Shown: in pieces, positions 19,001 to 24,063 of the stretch | How positions within the stretch are numbered: position 1 is the stretch's first letter | How the letters are laid out: every line of letters starts with the position of its first letter | Assembly: GCF_012933655.1 (NCBI RefSeq) | Contig: NZ_JABBJJ010000127.1 | Span: forward strand, 1-32,133 | Direction: 5' to 3' | Source of the DNA: Pyxidicoccus fallax | GTDB lineage: Bacteria; Myxococcota; Myxococcia; Myxococcales; Myxococcaceae | DNA: 32,133 nucleotides | Program-made: the position numbers and the translations under genes | The notes under the pieces: model-generated | The model's database searches: none | Told to the model about the DNA's origin: nothing | What the model saw: the letters and a program-made list of their open reading frames with translations, nothing else

Positions 19001-19080
19001 CACAACGGCTGGCGCATGCGCGCAGAATCACGGAAGAGGAGACCTTCCTCCGCTCTCTCGTGAAGGCGCTCGAGAACTGA
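13081..19080 (+). CDS. Secreted polymorphic toxin: SpvB / VCBS-like / RHS / HINT / C-terminal toxin
   Basis: This 1999-residue protein has a Sec signal peptide (residues 1-18, MRSAMGCLAL... then VAAA before QPF). An SpvB-like N-terminal region follows to about 320. FG-GAP/VCBS-like repeats with DxNxDxxxD calcium-loop motifs lie at about 449-610 (DLNRDRQPDLV, DFNGDSVADLV, EANGDGLSDVV). RHS/YD repeats run from about 1100 to 1590 (YRYDALGRLRQVD, RYDAHGRVELLER). The RHS core signature is at about 1600-1653 (DYDPSINRFLTPDP, YGYAGGNPVSHVDPSGE), then an Ala-rich hydrophobic stretch, a HINT domain (1761-1898) and a 99-residue tip. The RHS cage in relatives encloses the toxic tip. ATG 13081 is chosen because GGGAG lies 8 bases upstream and the signal peptide starts there; an in-frame start 90 bases earlier adds only unlikely sequence. 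There is no PAAR or VgrG part, so export is probably by Sec and not type VI. Confidence 0.93.
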   Translation: MRSAMGCLALLVAGVAAAQPFNDVLVQSPELSAPQRGSLVGQYARTAFGPSDVSRGGFTLASPFQAPGERGVLLASIFPVYSPDSGISEWGLGWQTSLALTRSRVVGEVDYATDELTGPWGRMVRGTDGRWYPLGLSTPVRVEAGAGDTYVAYLPDGSRWTFGGVARVLTPQGTYAWYLTQVETATGRKTKLEYEANASGRLFLQHAWYGGVGDDFQYRVDLAYEPVPVAFVDYRARVPLRLDRRVSDVTVSAKHASTGVFASRWTHALSYTQDGLGPAFWLDSVQQTFASGAQPPAVTYAYASATSTLQVTAPRPVPAFDQVMQDYSAAVALPSYSTPLDSQEDGRADLESQRDFSLIVQGDSGYTYQPLPPAPADVDWNCRPAADPNNLPRTLARMKASSPDYQVVTMNYQDALGQTQLTLCRRDGKPLYRTSLPDQWDLGSTRRLVDLNRDRQPDLVQVYWGGYQVVPNQSTATGFAFGSPITGALQLEFMPEALWVHDFNGDSVADLVVRFGSLLMVYPGKGGFQYEAEPVVYPAESWGMPVDLTGYSLSFVEANGDGLSDVVLSNPYGAFLFVNAGDRLVERAVPGLAALGPDAGFPLVQDVTGSGNTEVLFTGLGQAYSLALNAPGTGLMSFADDGRGTRLHFRYARAPAVPGVGQRNAVLDTLKVESTGEDSVTYRYEYTAPKVHSVGRFLLGYGQVSRWDLQVTREMDFLFTDIAPGLPLGSRTRDLHAAQVESFTASEYADDTFQGLPWKRLSAEVRGWRSEDGTQTLSERTEYLEYAANVCPSRVRVTTAHGTLVREQERANPAGLVNHLHCLTGRLVQTGTHTDASLNFQHEGVVQHNAVGLVESVLSVGAGQSLMLQEVRYRPDSTLDWMSAPGRGVTSFEYEPGTRLLRQVTAPDGVVTRVTSRDPVTDAVLTLEVDRGTQRFQQFFRHDGQERLEKQWDSLGGSEANPKESYGYRFATATAPASVFMRSLVDAQTGSVRQSVGYSTAAGDAVTSARRIPEGWVFDGVVERVASRAELRKWMRPGVAGSVDVQALDYASLFAGGRAVSYSRVTTFGHDAAATATFHDGVEQQMATSLSLEAGQLSRTALENGTFQTRSLRDAGGRVVAYEDEELTRHGYRYDALGRLRQVDLPGGKTHKVRYDAHGRVELLERQDVARVEYVYAPITGLMSGKRFTTPAGTLVRQVSFAYDGAGRLSTETHADPAGSLVYRYYRDGATPSQPTAVTTRGFVTAVEGPGYVKLTEYRADGKPTKRTLSLTGWRKVETLLGYTDGGEPAMETTSTWDLQGGGLVQLSSHTRQHRWDAHGRLSEVGLDGKLLAVMEHDANGKPRSATFATAGKATLGYEPLTRERVSLLVEGQGWSAYTDLRFNARGLIESEAVNVGGHNLRRQYTYGAQRYLTGATDADGSYSYEHMEDGLPRAIQEGNVRRELVFSGATLTAGGVTYTFDALGRTATKGDLTFGYGPHGHMSRATRGTKTWEFLYDELGQRLLKKDGNQPVAAYVEGGGYLDGTGLTEPFRFAGQLVGLLKNGTFQMVGTDLRGTLLADTDGTARRVSPFGLRATHPDVAAALDYAQKGYDADLGLIRMGVRDYDPSINRFLTPDPLFLEEPWRCVNSPVECNLYGYAGGNPVSHVDPSGEALETLWDAASLAVGVASIANWDEKTSTLDKALDVLGVALDGAAVAVPFIPGGASMGLKALRAGDKAVDALRTADKAGDAGKALSKTDEAAEVAKQCADGDCKIPGIGCFVAGTPVLTKEGLKPIEEVEAGDEVWARSDASGESGWKRVVHLKVTHDKPVLDVVMEAEDGRSESIGATPDHPFWVEGRGWTQAGHLRPGMQVPSAHSGWLRVSRTTWRQAGETVFNFEVEDFHSYFVGGLSAWVHNNDECRKAAEAGSKTPVPSTKSSQFGPKIADKVPDGGVPKNWSRSQIEDAVADYRASIATRKAEMQAFDAAGVGSATQRLAHARRITEEETFLRSLVKALEN
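18361..18780 (+). other. HINT (intein-like) autoprocessing domain within the toxin
   Basis: Residues 1761-1898 show the full pretoxin-HINT pattern. It starts with the nucleophile Cys1761 in CFVAGTPVLTKEGLKPIEEV. The middle has the block-B-like ATPDHPFWVEGRGW with its TxxH-type His. The end is NFEVEDFHSYFVGGLSAWVHN, with the final His-Asn. Such domains release the C-terminal toxin by self-cleavage. All expected catalytic positions appear present. Confidence 0.88.
18781..19077 (+). other. C-terminal toxin tip, family not recognised
   Basis: The last 99 residues (1901-1999) follow the HINT Asn-Asn-Asp. They contain FGPKIADKVPDGG, a linker, then two predicted helices (SRSQIEDAVADYRASIATRKAEMQAF and RLAHARRITEEETFLRSLVKAL). 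No EndoU, HNH, ADP-ribosyltransferase or deaminase motif is apparent. GC counted by eye over three lines falls to 53-63%, against about 73% in the HINT segment, as expected for an exchangeable toxin cassette. Toxicity is inferred from position and from the gene that follows. Confidence 0.7.
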
Positions 19081-19082
19081 CC

Positions 19083-19478
19083 ATGATCGATGACGAGGTC
19101 AATGAGATTCTGGTGGATCCAACGGACGACGGGACGCGTCTCAATGACATCGCCGATGAATTCCGACGCGGTCGAGAAGTCAGCCAGCTCGTGGTGCTTT
19201 TGGACTCCACGAATCCGGAACTCGTTTCCATCGGAGCGTGGATCCTGGGTGAGCTGCCGTTCGAGCTCTACCAATCCGACGAACTCCTTTCTCGACTGTG
19301 GAGCATCACTGGCCACCCCGATCCGGCGGTTCGTTTACATGCCCTTGGCGCACTGTTCCCCGCGCTCAACCCGACGGACGCCAGTACTCGCGAGCTATTG
19401 CGGAGATTGCTTTGTGACCCGAACGAAGGCGTTCGTATGTCGGCCCAAGCAGCGGCGAGCCGCCTGTCCTTGACGTAG
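19083..19478 (+). CDS. Predicted immunity protein, HEAT-repeat-like
   Basis: This 131-residue cytoplasmic protein starts 2 bases after the toxin stop codon (TGA-cc-ATG), so it should be translationally coupled. It is acidic and helical, with at least two repeats of HEAT style: NPELVSIGAWILGEL at about 44-58, HPDPAVRLHALGALFPAL at about 77-94, and DPNEGVRMSAQAAASRL near the C-terminus. HEAT-like acidic proteins are a recurrent immunity fold downstream of polymorphic toxins, where they bind and neutralise the cognate tip. GC counted on two lines is 57-60%, matching the toxin tip and not the surrounding genes, which indicates the two were acquired together. The gene ends 24 bases before the convergent sigma-factor stop. 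Immunity function is inferred from position and fold. Confidence 0.8.
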   Translation: MIDDEVNEILVDPTDDGTRLNDIADEFRRGREVSQLVVLLDSTNPELVSIGAWILGELPFELYQSDELLSRLWSITGHPDPAVRLHALGALFPALNPTDASTRELLRRLLCDPNEGVRMSAQAAASRLSLT

Positions 19479-19502
19479 CCATGGGTGACGCTCATCGACG
19501 TT

Positions 19503-20318
19503 CTAGGCTTGGGCCCGCACGGCCTCCATGAGCGCCTGGCGCACCGCCGTGCGCACGGGCGCGGGCACCGCGTCTCCCGGAATGCGTCGGCATAGGGAGA
19601 CGGTGCGCTTGAGGGACTCGCAGGCCTCTGCGCAGCGCGGGCAGCGGCCCAGGTGGTCCTCGAGGCGGACGCAGGTGGCCTGGTCGATGTCCCGGGCCGC
19701 GTACCCGGACAGCTCCCGGGCCAGCTCCGGACAGCCCGGGCCTCCGGCCGTGGCGTTCTCCCCGAGCAGCGTGGCCAGGTGCTCGCGCAGCTGCATCCGC
19801 GCGCGGTGCAGGCGGCTCTTGAGCGCCCGCACCTCGATGCCCACCACCTTCGCGGCCTCCTCGGCGGACAGGCCCTCCACGTCCCGGAGGATGAGCGCCT
19901 CGCGGTAGCTGTCGGGGAGCGCGAGGATGGCGGCCTGGAGCACCTCCCCCATCTGGCGGGCGTGGGACGCGTCGTCCGGAAGCGACGCCTCGGCGGGCAC
20001 CTGGGACGCGACCGCCGAGTCGAGCGGCAGGTGCTCCTCGGGCACGCCCGCCCGCCTGCGCCGTGCCCGGAAGCAGTGGGTGCGCGCCACCTGGTAGAGC
20101 CAGGTGGACAGCTCCGCCTCGCCTCGGAAGGAGTGCAGGCCCTGGAAGGCGGTCAGCAGCGTCTCCTGGAGCACCTCCTTCGCGTCCTCCTCCGAGCCGC
20201 ACATGCGCAGCCCGAACCGGTACACCTGCCGCTCGTGACGGTTGAGCAGCTCCTCCAGGGCGCCGTCGTCCCCCTGCCGCGCCGCCGCTATCAGCTCCGC
20301 TTCGCTTCTCGCCGCCAT
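19503..20318 (-). CDS. ECF sigma factor fused to a zinc-binding anti-sigma-like tail
   Basis: This 271-residue transcription factor has sigma region 2 at about residues 20-90 (GSEEDAKEVLQETLLTAFQ, FRGEAELSTWLYQVARTH) and sigma region 4 at about 128-182 (LPDSYREALILRDVEGLSAEE, then VRALKSRLHRARMQLREHL). The extra 75 residues contain H222-x3-C226-x2-C229, the ZAS/zf-HC2 signature of anti-sigma factors, plus C196, C216, C233 and C243. Classic ECF factors are about 180-200 residues, so this is a fusion. A thiol- or metal-sensing control built into the factor is likely. Myxobacterial CorE-type metal-responsive sigma factors also carry a Cys-rich tail and are an alternative classification. The ATG at 20318-20316 has GGAGAAGGAC upstream; farther starts add unconserved sequence. 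It is divergent from the YeeE/YedE pair, which may be its target. Confidence 0.88.
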   Translation of the reverse strand: MAARSEAELIAAARQGDDGALEELLNRHERQVYRFGLRMCGSEEDAKEVLQETLLTAFQGLHSFRGEAELSTWLYQVARTHCFRARRRRAGVPEEHLPLDSAVASQVPAEASLPDDASHARQMGEVLQAAILALPDSYREALILRDVEGLSAEEAAKVVGIEVRALKSRLHRARMQLREHLATLLGENATAGGPGCPELARELSGYAARDIDQATCVRLEDHLGRCPRCAEACESLKRTVSLCRRIPGDAVPAPVRTAVRQALMEAVRAQA

Positions 20319-20521
20319 GGGGTCCTTCTCCGGGCTGCCTGGCCAGGGTCCGCCTGACTGGAGAGCAAGCGCCGGGTCACAATCGTCGCTCCGGTGAATC
20401 CTTTTTCCATCGTCCTGGCTCCAACTCCCTGGAGGCCCATGACGATGCTCTTCCGATACCGCGTCCTCGACCCATCTCCATTTCATCGTCGGCCCCGTCG
20501 GCCGCAAGGTCGAGTGAGCCC
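20319..20521. promoter_or_regulatory. Divergent intergenic region between sigma factor and transporter pair
   Basis: These 203 bases must contain promoters for both directions. I could not find a convincing pair of -35/-10 boxes: no GGAAC-type ECF -35 is present on either strand. No strong hairpin is seen. Autoregulation by the sigma factor is plausible from the layout only. Confidence 0.3.
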
Positions 20522-20950
20522 ATGATGAACACCTTCCTGCTTCCCCTTCTCGGAGGCGCCCTCATTGGCGTGAGCGCTTCCCTTCTCCTGCTCTTCAATG
20601 GCCGCGTCGCGGGCGTCAGCGGCATCACCGGAGGCTTGCTCACGCCCGCGGCTGGTGACGTCGGCTGGCGCGCTGCCTTCCTCGGCGGGCTCGCGCTCGG
20701 GGGCGTCCTGTTGGGCGTGTTCCTACCCCGCTCGCTGGGAGCCCCGGTCGTCCCGGGCGTGGGAGCCACCCTCCTGGCGGGCCTGCTCGTGGGCTTCGGC
20801 TCGCGGCTGGGCGGCGGCTGCACCAGCGGGCACGGCATCTGCGGCGTGGCCCGAGGCGCCACGCGCTCCGTGGTGGCCACGGCCACCTTCGTGGCCACCG
20901 GCGTCCTCACCGTCTTCGTCATCCGTCACCTGCTGGGAGGTGCCTCATGA
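20522..20950 (+). CDS. YeeE/YedE-type transporter half, N-terminal partner
   Basis: This 142-residue inner-membrane protein has four hydrophobic segments (about residues 5-24, 50-68, 78-94 and 115-137). The signature GGGCTSGHGICG places conserved Cys100 and Cys107 in a membrane re-entrant region. In YeeE (thiosulfate uptake) and related proteins such cysteines pass sulfur species through the membrane. Half-size proteins of this family come in pairs, as here with the next gene, whose ATG overlaps this stop by 4 bases (20947-20950), so the two probably form one transporter. Two ATGs lie in tandem (20522 and 20525) with no strong Shine-Dalgarno. The substrate is a sulfur compound by family; which one is unknown, and no rhodanese or persulfide dioxygenase gene is adjacent, as often occurs. 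Confidence 0.88.
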   Translation: MMNTFLLPLLGGALIGVSASLLLLFNGRVAGVSGITGGLLTPAAGDVGWRAAFLGGLALGGVLLGVFLPRSLGAPVVPGVGATLLAGLLVGFGSRLGGGCTSGHGICGVARGATRSVVATATFVATGVLTVFVIRHLLGGAS

Positions 20951-21396
20951 AGGCCGTGCTGATGGCCGGGCTGGCCGGCCTGCTCTTCGCCCTGGGCCTG
21001 GGCATCGGAGGGATGACCGACCCGGCGAAGGTCGTCGGTTTCCTCGATGTCGCGGGAGACTGGGACCCGAGCCTCGCCTTCGTCATGGCCGGCGCCCTGG
21101 GGACGCATGCCCTCCTGCGCCGGCTCATCCTGCGCCGCAAGCAGCCCGTCCTCGCGCCGACGTTTCCGTCGTTGAAGCAGGCGCGCGTGGACGGGCGGCT
21201 CGTGGGAGGCGCGGCGCTGTTCGGCATCGGCTGGGGGCTCGCGGGCTACTGCCCGGGGCCGGCGCTCACCCTGCTCGTCACCGGAGGCCCCACGGTGCTG
21301 CTCTTCATCGCGTCCATGCTGGCCGGCATGGGGGCCTTCCGCTGGTGGGAGTCGGCCCGTGCCTCGGGCGCCTTGCCACACGCCCGGAGCGGGTGA
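20947..21396 (+). CDS. YeeE/YedE-type transporter half (DUF6691-like), C-terminal partner
   Basis: This 149-residue inner-membrane protein completes the pair begun by the previous gene. It opens with a membrane helix (LMAGLAGLLFALGLGIGGMTDPAKVVGFLDV), where the GMTDP...GFLD motif is typical of the family. The second conserved cysteine motif is GYCPGPALTLL (Cys102), matching the GGGCTSGHG motif of its partner. Three or four membrane segments are visible. The start codon sits in an ATGA overlap with the upstream stop, indicating coupled translation and probably a fixed stoichiometry. The last 15 residues are soluble and poorly conserved. Function in thiosulfate or other sulfane-sulfur import or export is known for relatives; direction here is not clear. 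Confidence 0.87.
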   Translation: MKAVLMAGLAGLLFALGLGIGGMTDPAKVVGFLDVAGDWDPSLAFVMAGALGTHALLRRLILRRKQPVLAPTFPSLKQARVDGRLVGGAALFGIGWGLAGYCPGPALTLLVTGGPTVLLFIASMLAGMGAFRWWESARASGALPHARSG

Positions 21397-21548
21397 GGCC
21401 GCACCGCACCGTACGCCGGCCAACGGAGGTCTCCGACTTCAGGGCATATGGGTTGACGCCGAAGTTGCCGCAACGTTCTCCGCCCACGCGCATTGGTGCG
21501 AGGCGGGCCCCGCGCTGCGTGGTGGTGGCTAGCATGGGGGGAGTCCTG

Positions 21549-23129
21549 ATGCGGCGCGGCGGCTACAGGCAGAGAGAGGTGGACGAGGAGCGCCTCGTCC
21601 ATCAGTTCCCCGGGCTCGACCGCAAGGCGGTGGGGGCCTTCTTCACGCCCGCGCCGCTGGTGGAGCGCACGCTCGCGCTCGCGCTGACGCACCTGGGCGA
21701 GGGCCCGCTCACCGTGGTGGACCCGGCCTGTGGCGCGGGAGCGTTCCTCACGGCGGCGGCCCGGCTGCGGCCCGACGCGCGGCTGTGCGGCCTGGAGCTG
21801 GACCCGGAAGTCGCGCGCGTCTGTCAGGCCCGCGTGCCGGGCGCGGACGTGCGCGCGGGTGACGCCCTGCGCGGAGGGCTGGAGCCACTGCTCGCCGCCA
21901 CGCCGCCGGAGCACCGCGAGCTGTGGGTGGGCAACCCGCCCTACAACGGCACCTCGCCGGTGCTGAAGGACGCGAGAACCTACGCCCGCCTGCGCGCGCT
22001 GCTGCCCCTGGCCCTGCCGCCGGGCACCAGCCTGCGCGACGACTTCGCCTTCTTCCTCCTGGTGGCCGCGCACCGGCTGGTGTCGCGCCCGGGCGTGCTC
22101 GCCTTCATCACCCCGGCGACGCTGCTGGACGCGTTCCTCTACGCCCCGCTGCGCCAGTCCTTGCTGGGCACGCTGGCCCTGCGCGAGGTGGTGGACCTGG
22201 GGCCCGGCGTCTTCCGGGGCACGCAGGTGCGCACCTGCATCACCGTGTGGTCCTCGCTGCCGGGGCCGCGTGCCACGCCGCGCTTCGAGCGCCAGGATGG
22301 CCAACGTCAGGACTTCACGCCCGCGGCCCCCGAGTGGCGGCTCGTCCCCACGGCACCGGAGGCGGAGGAGCTGGACGCGCGCTGGCGGGCGGAGGGCGAG
22401 CCGCTCACCACGCTCGTCCCGGTGAGCCTGCCCGGGGTGAAGACGCGCTTCGACGAATTGCTGGTGGACGCGGACCCGGACCGGCTGATGGCCCGCCTGC
22501 GCGCCTTCGCCATGACGCGCGAGGAGGAACTCCCCGACTTCGCCCGCGCCCATGGGCTTCCGGAGGAGCTGCTGCCCAAGCTGCGCGCGCTGAAGGCGGG
22601 CCCGCCACTGTCGGTGGACCCATGCTACGTGCGGCCCTTCTTCCGGTACGGAGGCGCGAGGCATCGGGGCACGCTGCCGCCCGAGGCCCGCGCGTACTGC
22701 TACCTCGACCGGCGCCTCATTCCGCGCGGGGACCACCGGCTGCGCGGGCCGTACGACCCGCACCTGGGCGCGGTGAAGCTCCTCTTCAACGTGCGCGAGC
22801 TGCCACTGTCCGCCGCACTGCTGGAGGACGAGGGCTGCGTGCACGACCACCGGCACGCGCGCTTCGCGCCGCTGTACGTGCCGCAGCGGCTCCGCGACGA
22901 GGGGCTCCTCGTCACCCGCTCGGTGTCGACGCTGGGGGAGCTGGGGCCGCTCGTGCCCAACCTGTCGCCCCGGGGACAGGCCTGGGCGGAGTCACTGGGC
23001 GGTCCCCTGCCCGCCTTCCGAGCGCTGGTGAATTTCCTCAACGGGCCCGAGGTCCAGGACATCTGGGCGCCGGCATTCGGCGCCTCGAGGGTGGTGCCGG
23101 TGCCGCTGAAGGACCTGGAAGCGAAGTGA
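21549..23129 (+). CDS. Adenine-specific DNA methyltransferase (N6, class I), solitary
   Basis: This 526-residue enzyme transfers a methyl group from S-adenosylmethionine to the N6 of adenine in DNA. Motif X/N-terminal region FFTPAPLVERTLALAL leads into motif I, DPACGAGAF (residues 58-66), which binds the cofactor. Motif II is GLELDPEVA and motif IV is NPPYN (129-133), the catalytic NPPY of N6-adenine enzymes. The C-terminal half (about 270-520) would hold a target-recognition domain like those of TaqI/Eco57I-type enzymes. No nuclease motif and no restriction gene are near, so it may be an orphan regulator of DNA methylation or part of a split system. ATG 21549 is chosen because GGGGAG lies 6 bases upstream; an ATG at 21534 is possible. 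The frame stays open far upstream through other genes, which is a GC-rich artefact. Confidence 0.85.
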   Translation: MRRGGYRQREVDEERLVHQFPGLDRKAVGAFFTPAPLVERTLALALTHLGEGPLTVVDPACGAGAFLTAAARLRPDARLCGLELDPEVARVCQARVPGADVRAGDALRGGLEPLLAATPPEHRELWVGNPPYNGTSPVLKDARTYARLRALLPLALPPGTSLRDDFAFFLLVAAHRLVSRPGVLAFITPATLLDAFLYAPLRQSLLGTLALREVVDLGPGVFRGTQVRTCITVWSSLPGPRATPRFERQDGQRQDFTPAAPEWRLVPTAPEAEELDARWRAEGEPLTTLVPVSLPGVKTRFDELLVDADPDRLMARLRAFAMTREEELPDFARAHGLPEELLPKLRALKAGPPLSVDPCYVRPFFRYGGARHRGTLPPEARAYCYLDRRLIPRGDHRLRGPYDPHLGAVKLLFNVRELPLSAALLEDEGCVHDHRHARFAPLYVPQRLRDEGLLVTRSVSTLGELGPLVPNLSPRGQAWAESLGGPLPAFRALVNFLNGPEVQDIWAPAFGASRVVPVPLKDLEAK

Positions 23130-23193
23130 AGTGAATGCTCCCAGTCGTTTCGCTCGGATGCCCGCAAGGTTTCCAGGGCAGCGGGCCCGCGCA

Positions 23194-23225
23194 GTCGCTA
23201 GTGTCCACCTTCGCCGAGTAGCGAC
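23194..23225 (+). promoter_or_regulatory. 7-bp inverted repeat upstream of sodC
   Basis: GTCGCTA at 23194-23200 is inverted as TAGCGAC at 23219-23225, with 18 bases between, 25 bases before the sodC ATG. A 10-bp palindrome, GCGGGCCCGC, lies at 23181-23190. Either could be a regulator site or part of a leader structure. No clear -35/-10 pair was found. Confidence 0.25.
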
Positions 23226-23249
23226 CTACCCAGGAGGAAGGACCAACCT

Positions 23250-23924
23250 ATGAAGATTCGCTCCCTGCTGACCGCCGCCGCACTCACCGCCGCCGCGCCC
23301 GCGCTGGCCCAGGCCCCGCAGGCCGCGCCCCAGGAGAAGGCCGAGGGCAAGGGAAAGGCCGCCGAGGGCAAGGGCCAGGGTGAGGGCAAGGGGAAGGGCC
23401 AGGAGGCTCCGGCCCAGGGCGCGCCCGCCGCGGGTGCCGCCGGTGCCCCGGCCGCGGAGAAGAAGGCCCCGCCGAAGGGCGAGATGGCGCGGGCGCTGGT
23501 AAAGGACGCGCAGGGCAAGGACGTGGGTGAAATCACGTTCGAGCAGACGAAGCAGGGCGTGCTGGTGAAGGGCACCCTGAGCAACCTGCCGCCGGGCCAG
23601 CACGCCTTCCACGTCCACGAGACGGGCAAGTGCGACGCCCCGGACTTCAAGACGGCGGGCGGCCACTTCAACCCGCAGAAGAAGGCCCATGGCATCCTGT
23701 CGCCCAAGGGCCGTCACCACGGCGACCTGCCCAACCTCTACGTGGGCCAGGACGGCCGCGTGCAGTTCGACACCTTCGCCCAGCACGGGCTCACCGTGAA
23801 GTCCATGTTCGACAAGGACGGCTCCTCGGTGATGGTGCACACCAAGGAGGACGACTACCACACCGACCCGACCGGCGACGCCGGCGGCCGCATCGCCTGC
23901 GGCGTGGTGGAGAAGGCGGAGTAG
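23250..23924 (+). CDS. sodC: Superoxide dismutase [Cu-Zn], exported
   Basis: This 224-residue periplasmic or surface enzyme converts superoxide to peroxide and oxygen. A Sec signal peptide (residues 1-20, ending ALA) is followed by a low-complexity Gly/Lys/Glu/Ala linker (about 28-76), then the beta-barrel domain. Metal ligands are all present: copper H121 and H123 (FHVHE), bridging H139 (GGHFNP) and H197 (MVHTKEDD); zinc H147, H156 and D159 (RHHGDLPN). The disulfide pair is C128 and C217 (IACGVV). The core is about 150 residues as usual; the linker is extra. A strong ribosome-binding site, AGGAGGAAGGA, precedes the ATG. It is transcribed alone, with a hairpin terminator after it. Spacing of more than 100 bp from the methyltransferase suggests its own promoter. 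Confidence 0.95.
   Translation: MKIRSLLTAAALTAAAPALAQAPQAAPQEKAEGKGKAAEGKGQGEGKGKGQEAPAQGAPAAGAAGAPAAEKKAPPKGEMARALVKDAQGKDVGEITFEQTKQGVLVKGTLSNLPPGQHAFHVHETGKCDAPDFKTAGGHFNPQKKAHGILSPKGRHHGDLPNLYVGQDGRVQFDTFAQHGLTVKSMFDKDGSSVMVHTKEDDYHTDPTGDAGGRIACGVVEKAE
23343..23392 (+). repeat. In-frame 11-bp microrepeat in the SodC linker
   Basis: GAGGGCAAGGG occurs at 23343-23353, 23364-23374 and 23382-23392, spaced 21 and 18 bases, so the reading frame is kept. It encodes EGKGKA-, EGKGQ- and EGKGKG-type units. Slippage here would change linker length without a frameshift. Confidence 0.7.
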
Positions 23925-23939
23925 TTCTCTGAGCGGATG

Positions 23940-23967
23940 GGTGCCTCTCCTGTCACGGAGAGGCACC
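23940..23967 (+). terminator. Hairpin terminator after sodC
   Basis: GGTGCCTCTCC (23940-23950) pairs perfectly with GGAGAGGCACC (23957-23967) around a 6-base loop. It lies 15 bases after the sodC stop. There is no U-run, but the 11-bp GC-rich stem in this position is most simply a transcription end or an mRNA-stabilising structure. Confidence 0.6.
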
Positions 23968-24063
23968 TCGCCGGAGCACACGAGAGAAACAACTGCAACT
24001 TGATTCCTCGAAGGTGGGCCTCCAGCCTTGTTCCCGAACCCGCACCGGTTGGGAGCCCATCGC

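Noticed and set aside
13081-19080. A type VI secretion RHS effector
   Set aside because: There is no PAAR domain, chaperone gene, VgrG or other type VI component in the window, and the protein has a Sec signal peptide.
20598-21548. A long open frame running through the YeeE/YedE genes into the methyltransferase, suggesting an 843-residue fusion
   Set aside because: This part is an Arg/Ala/Pro/Ser-rich out-of-frame reading of the two transporter genes, typical of GC-rich DNA. The methyltransferase has its own well-placed start at 21549.
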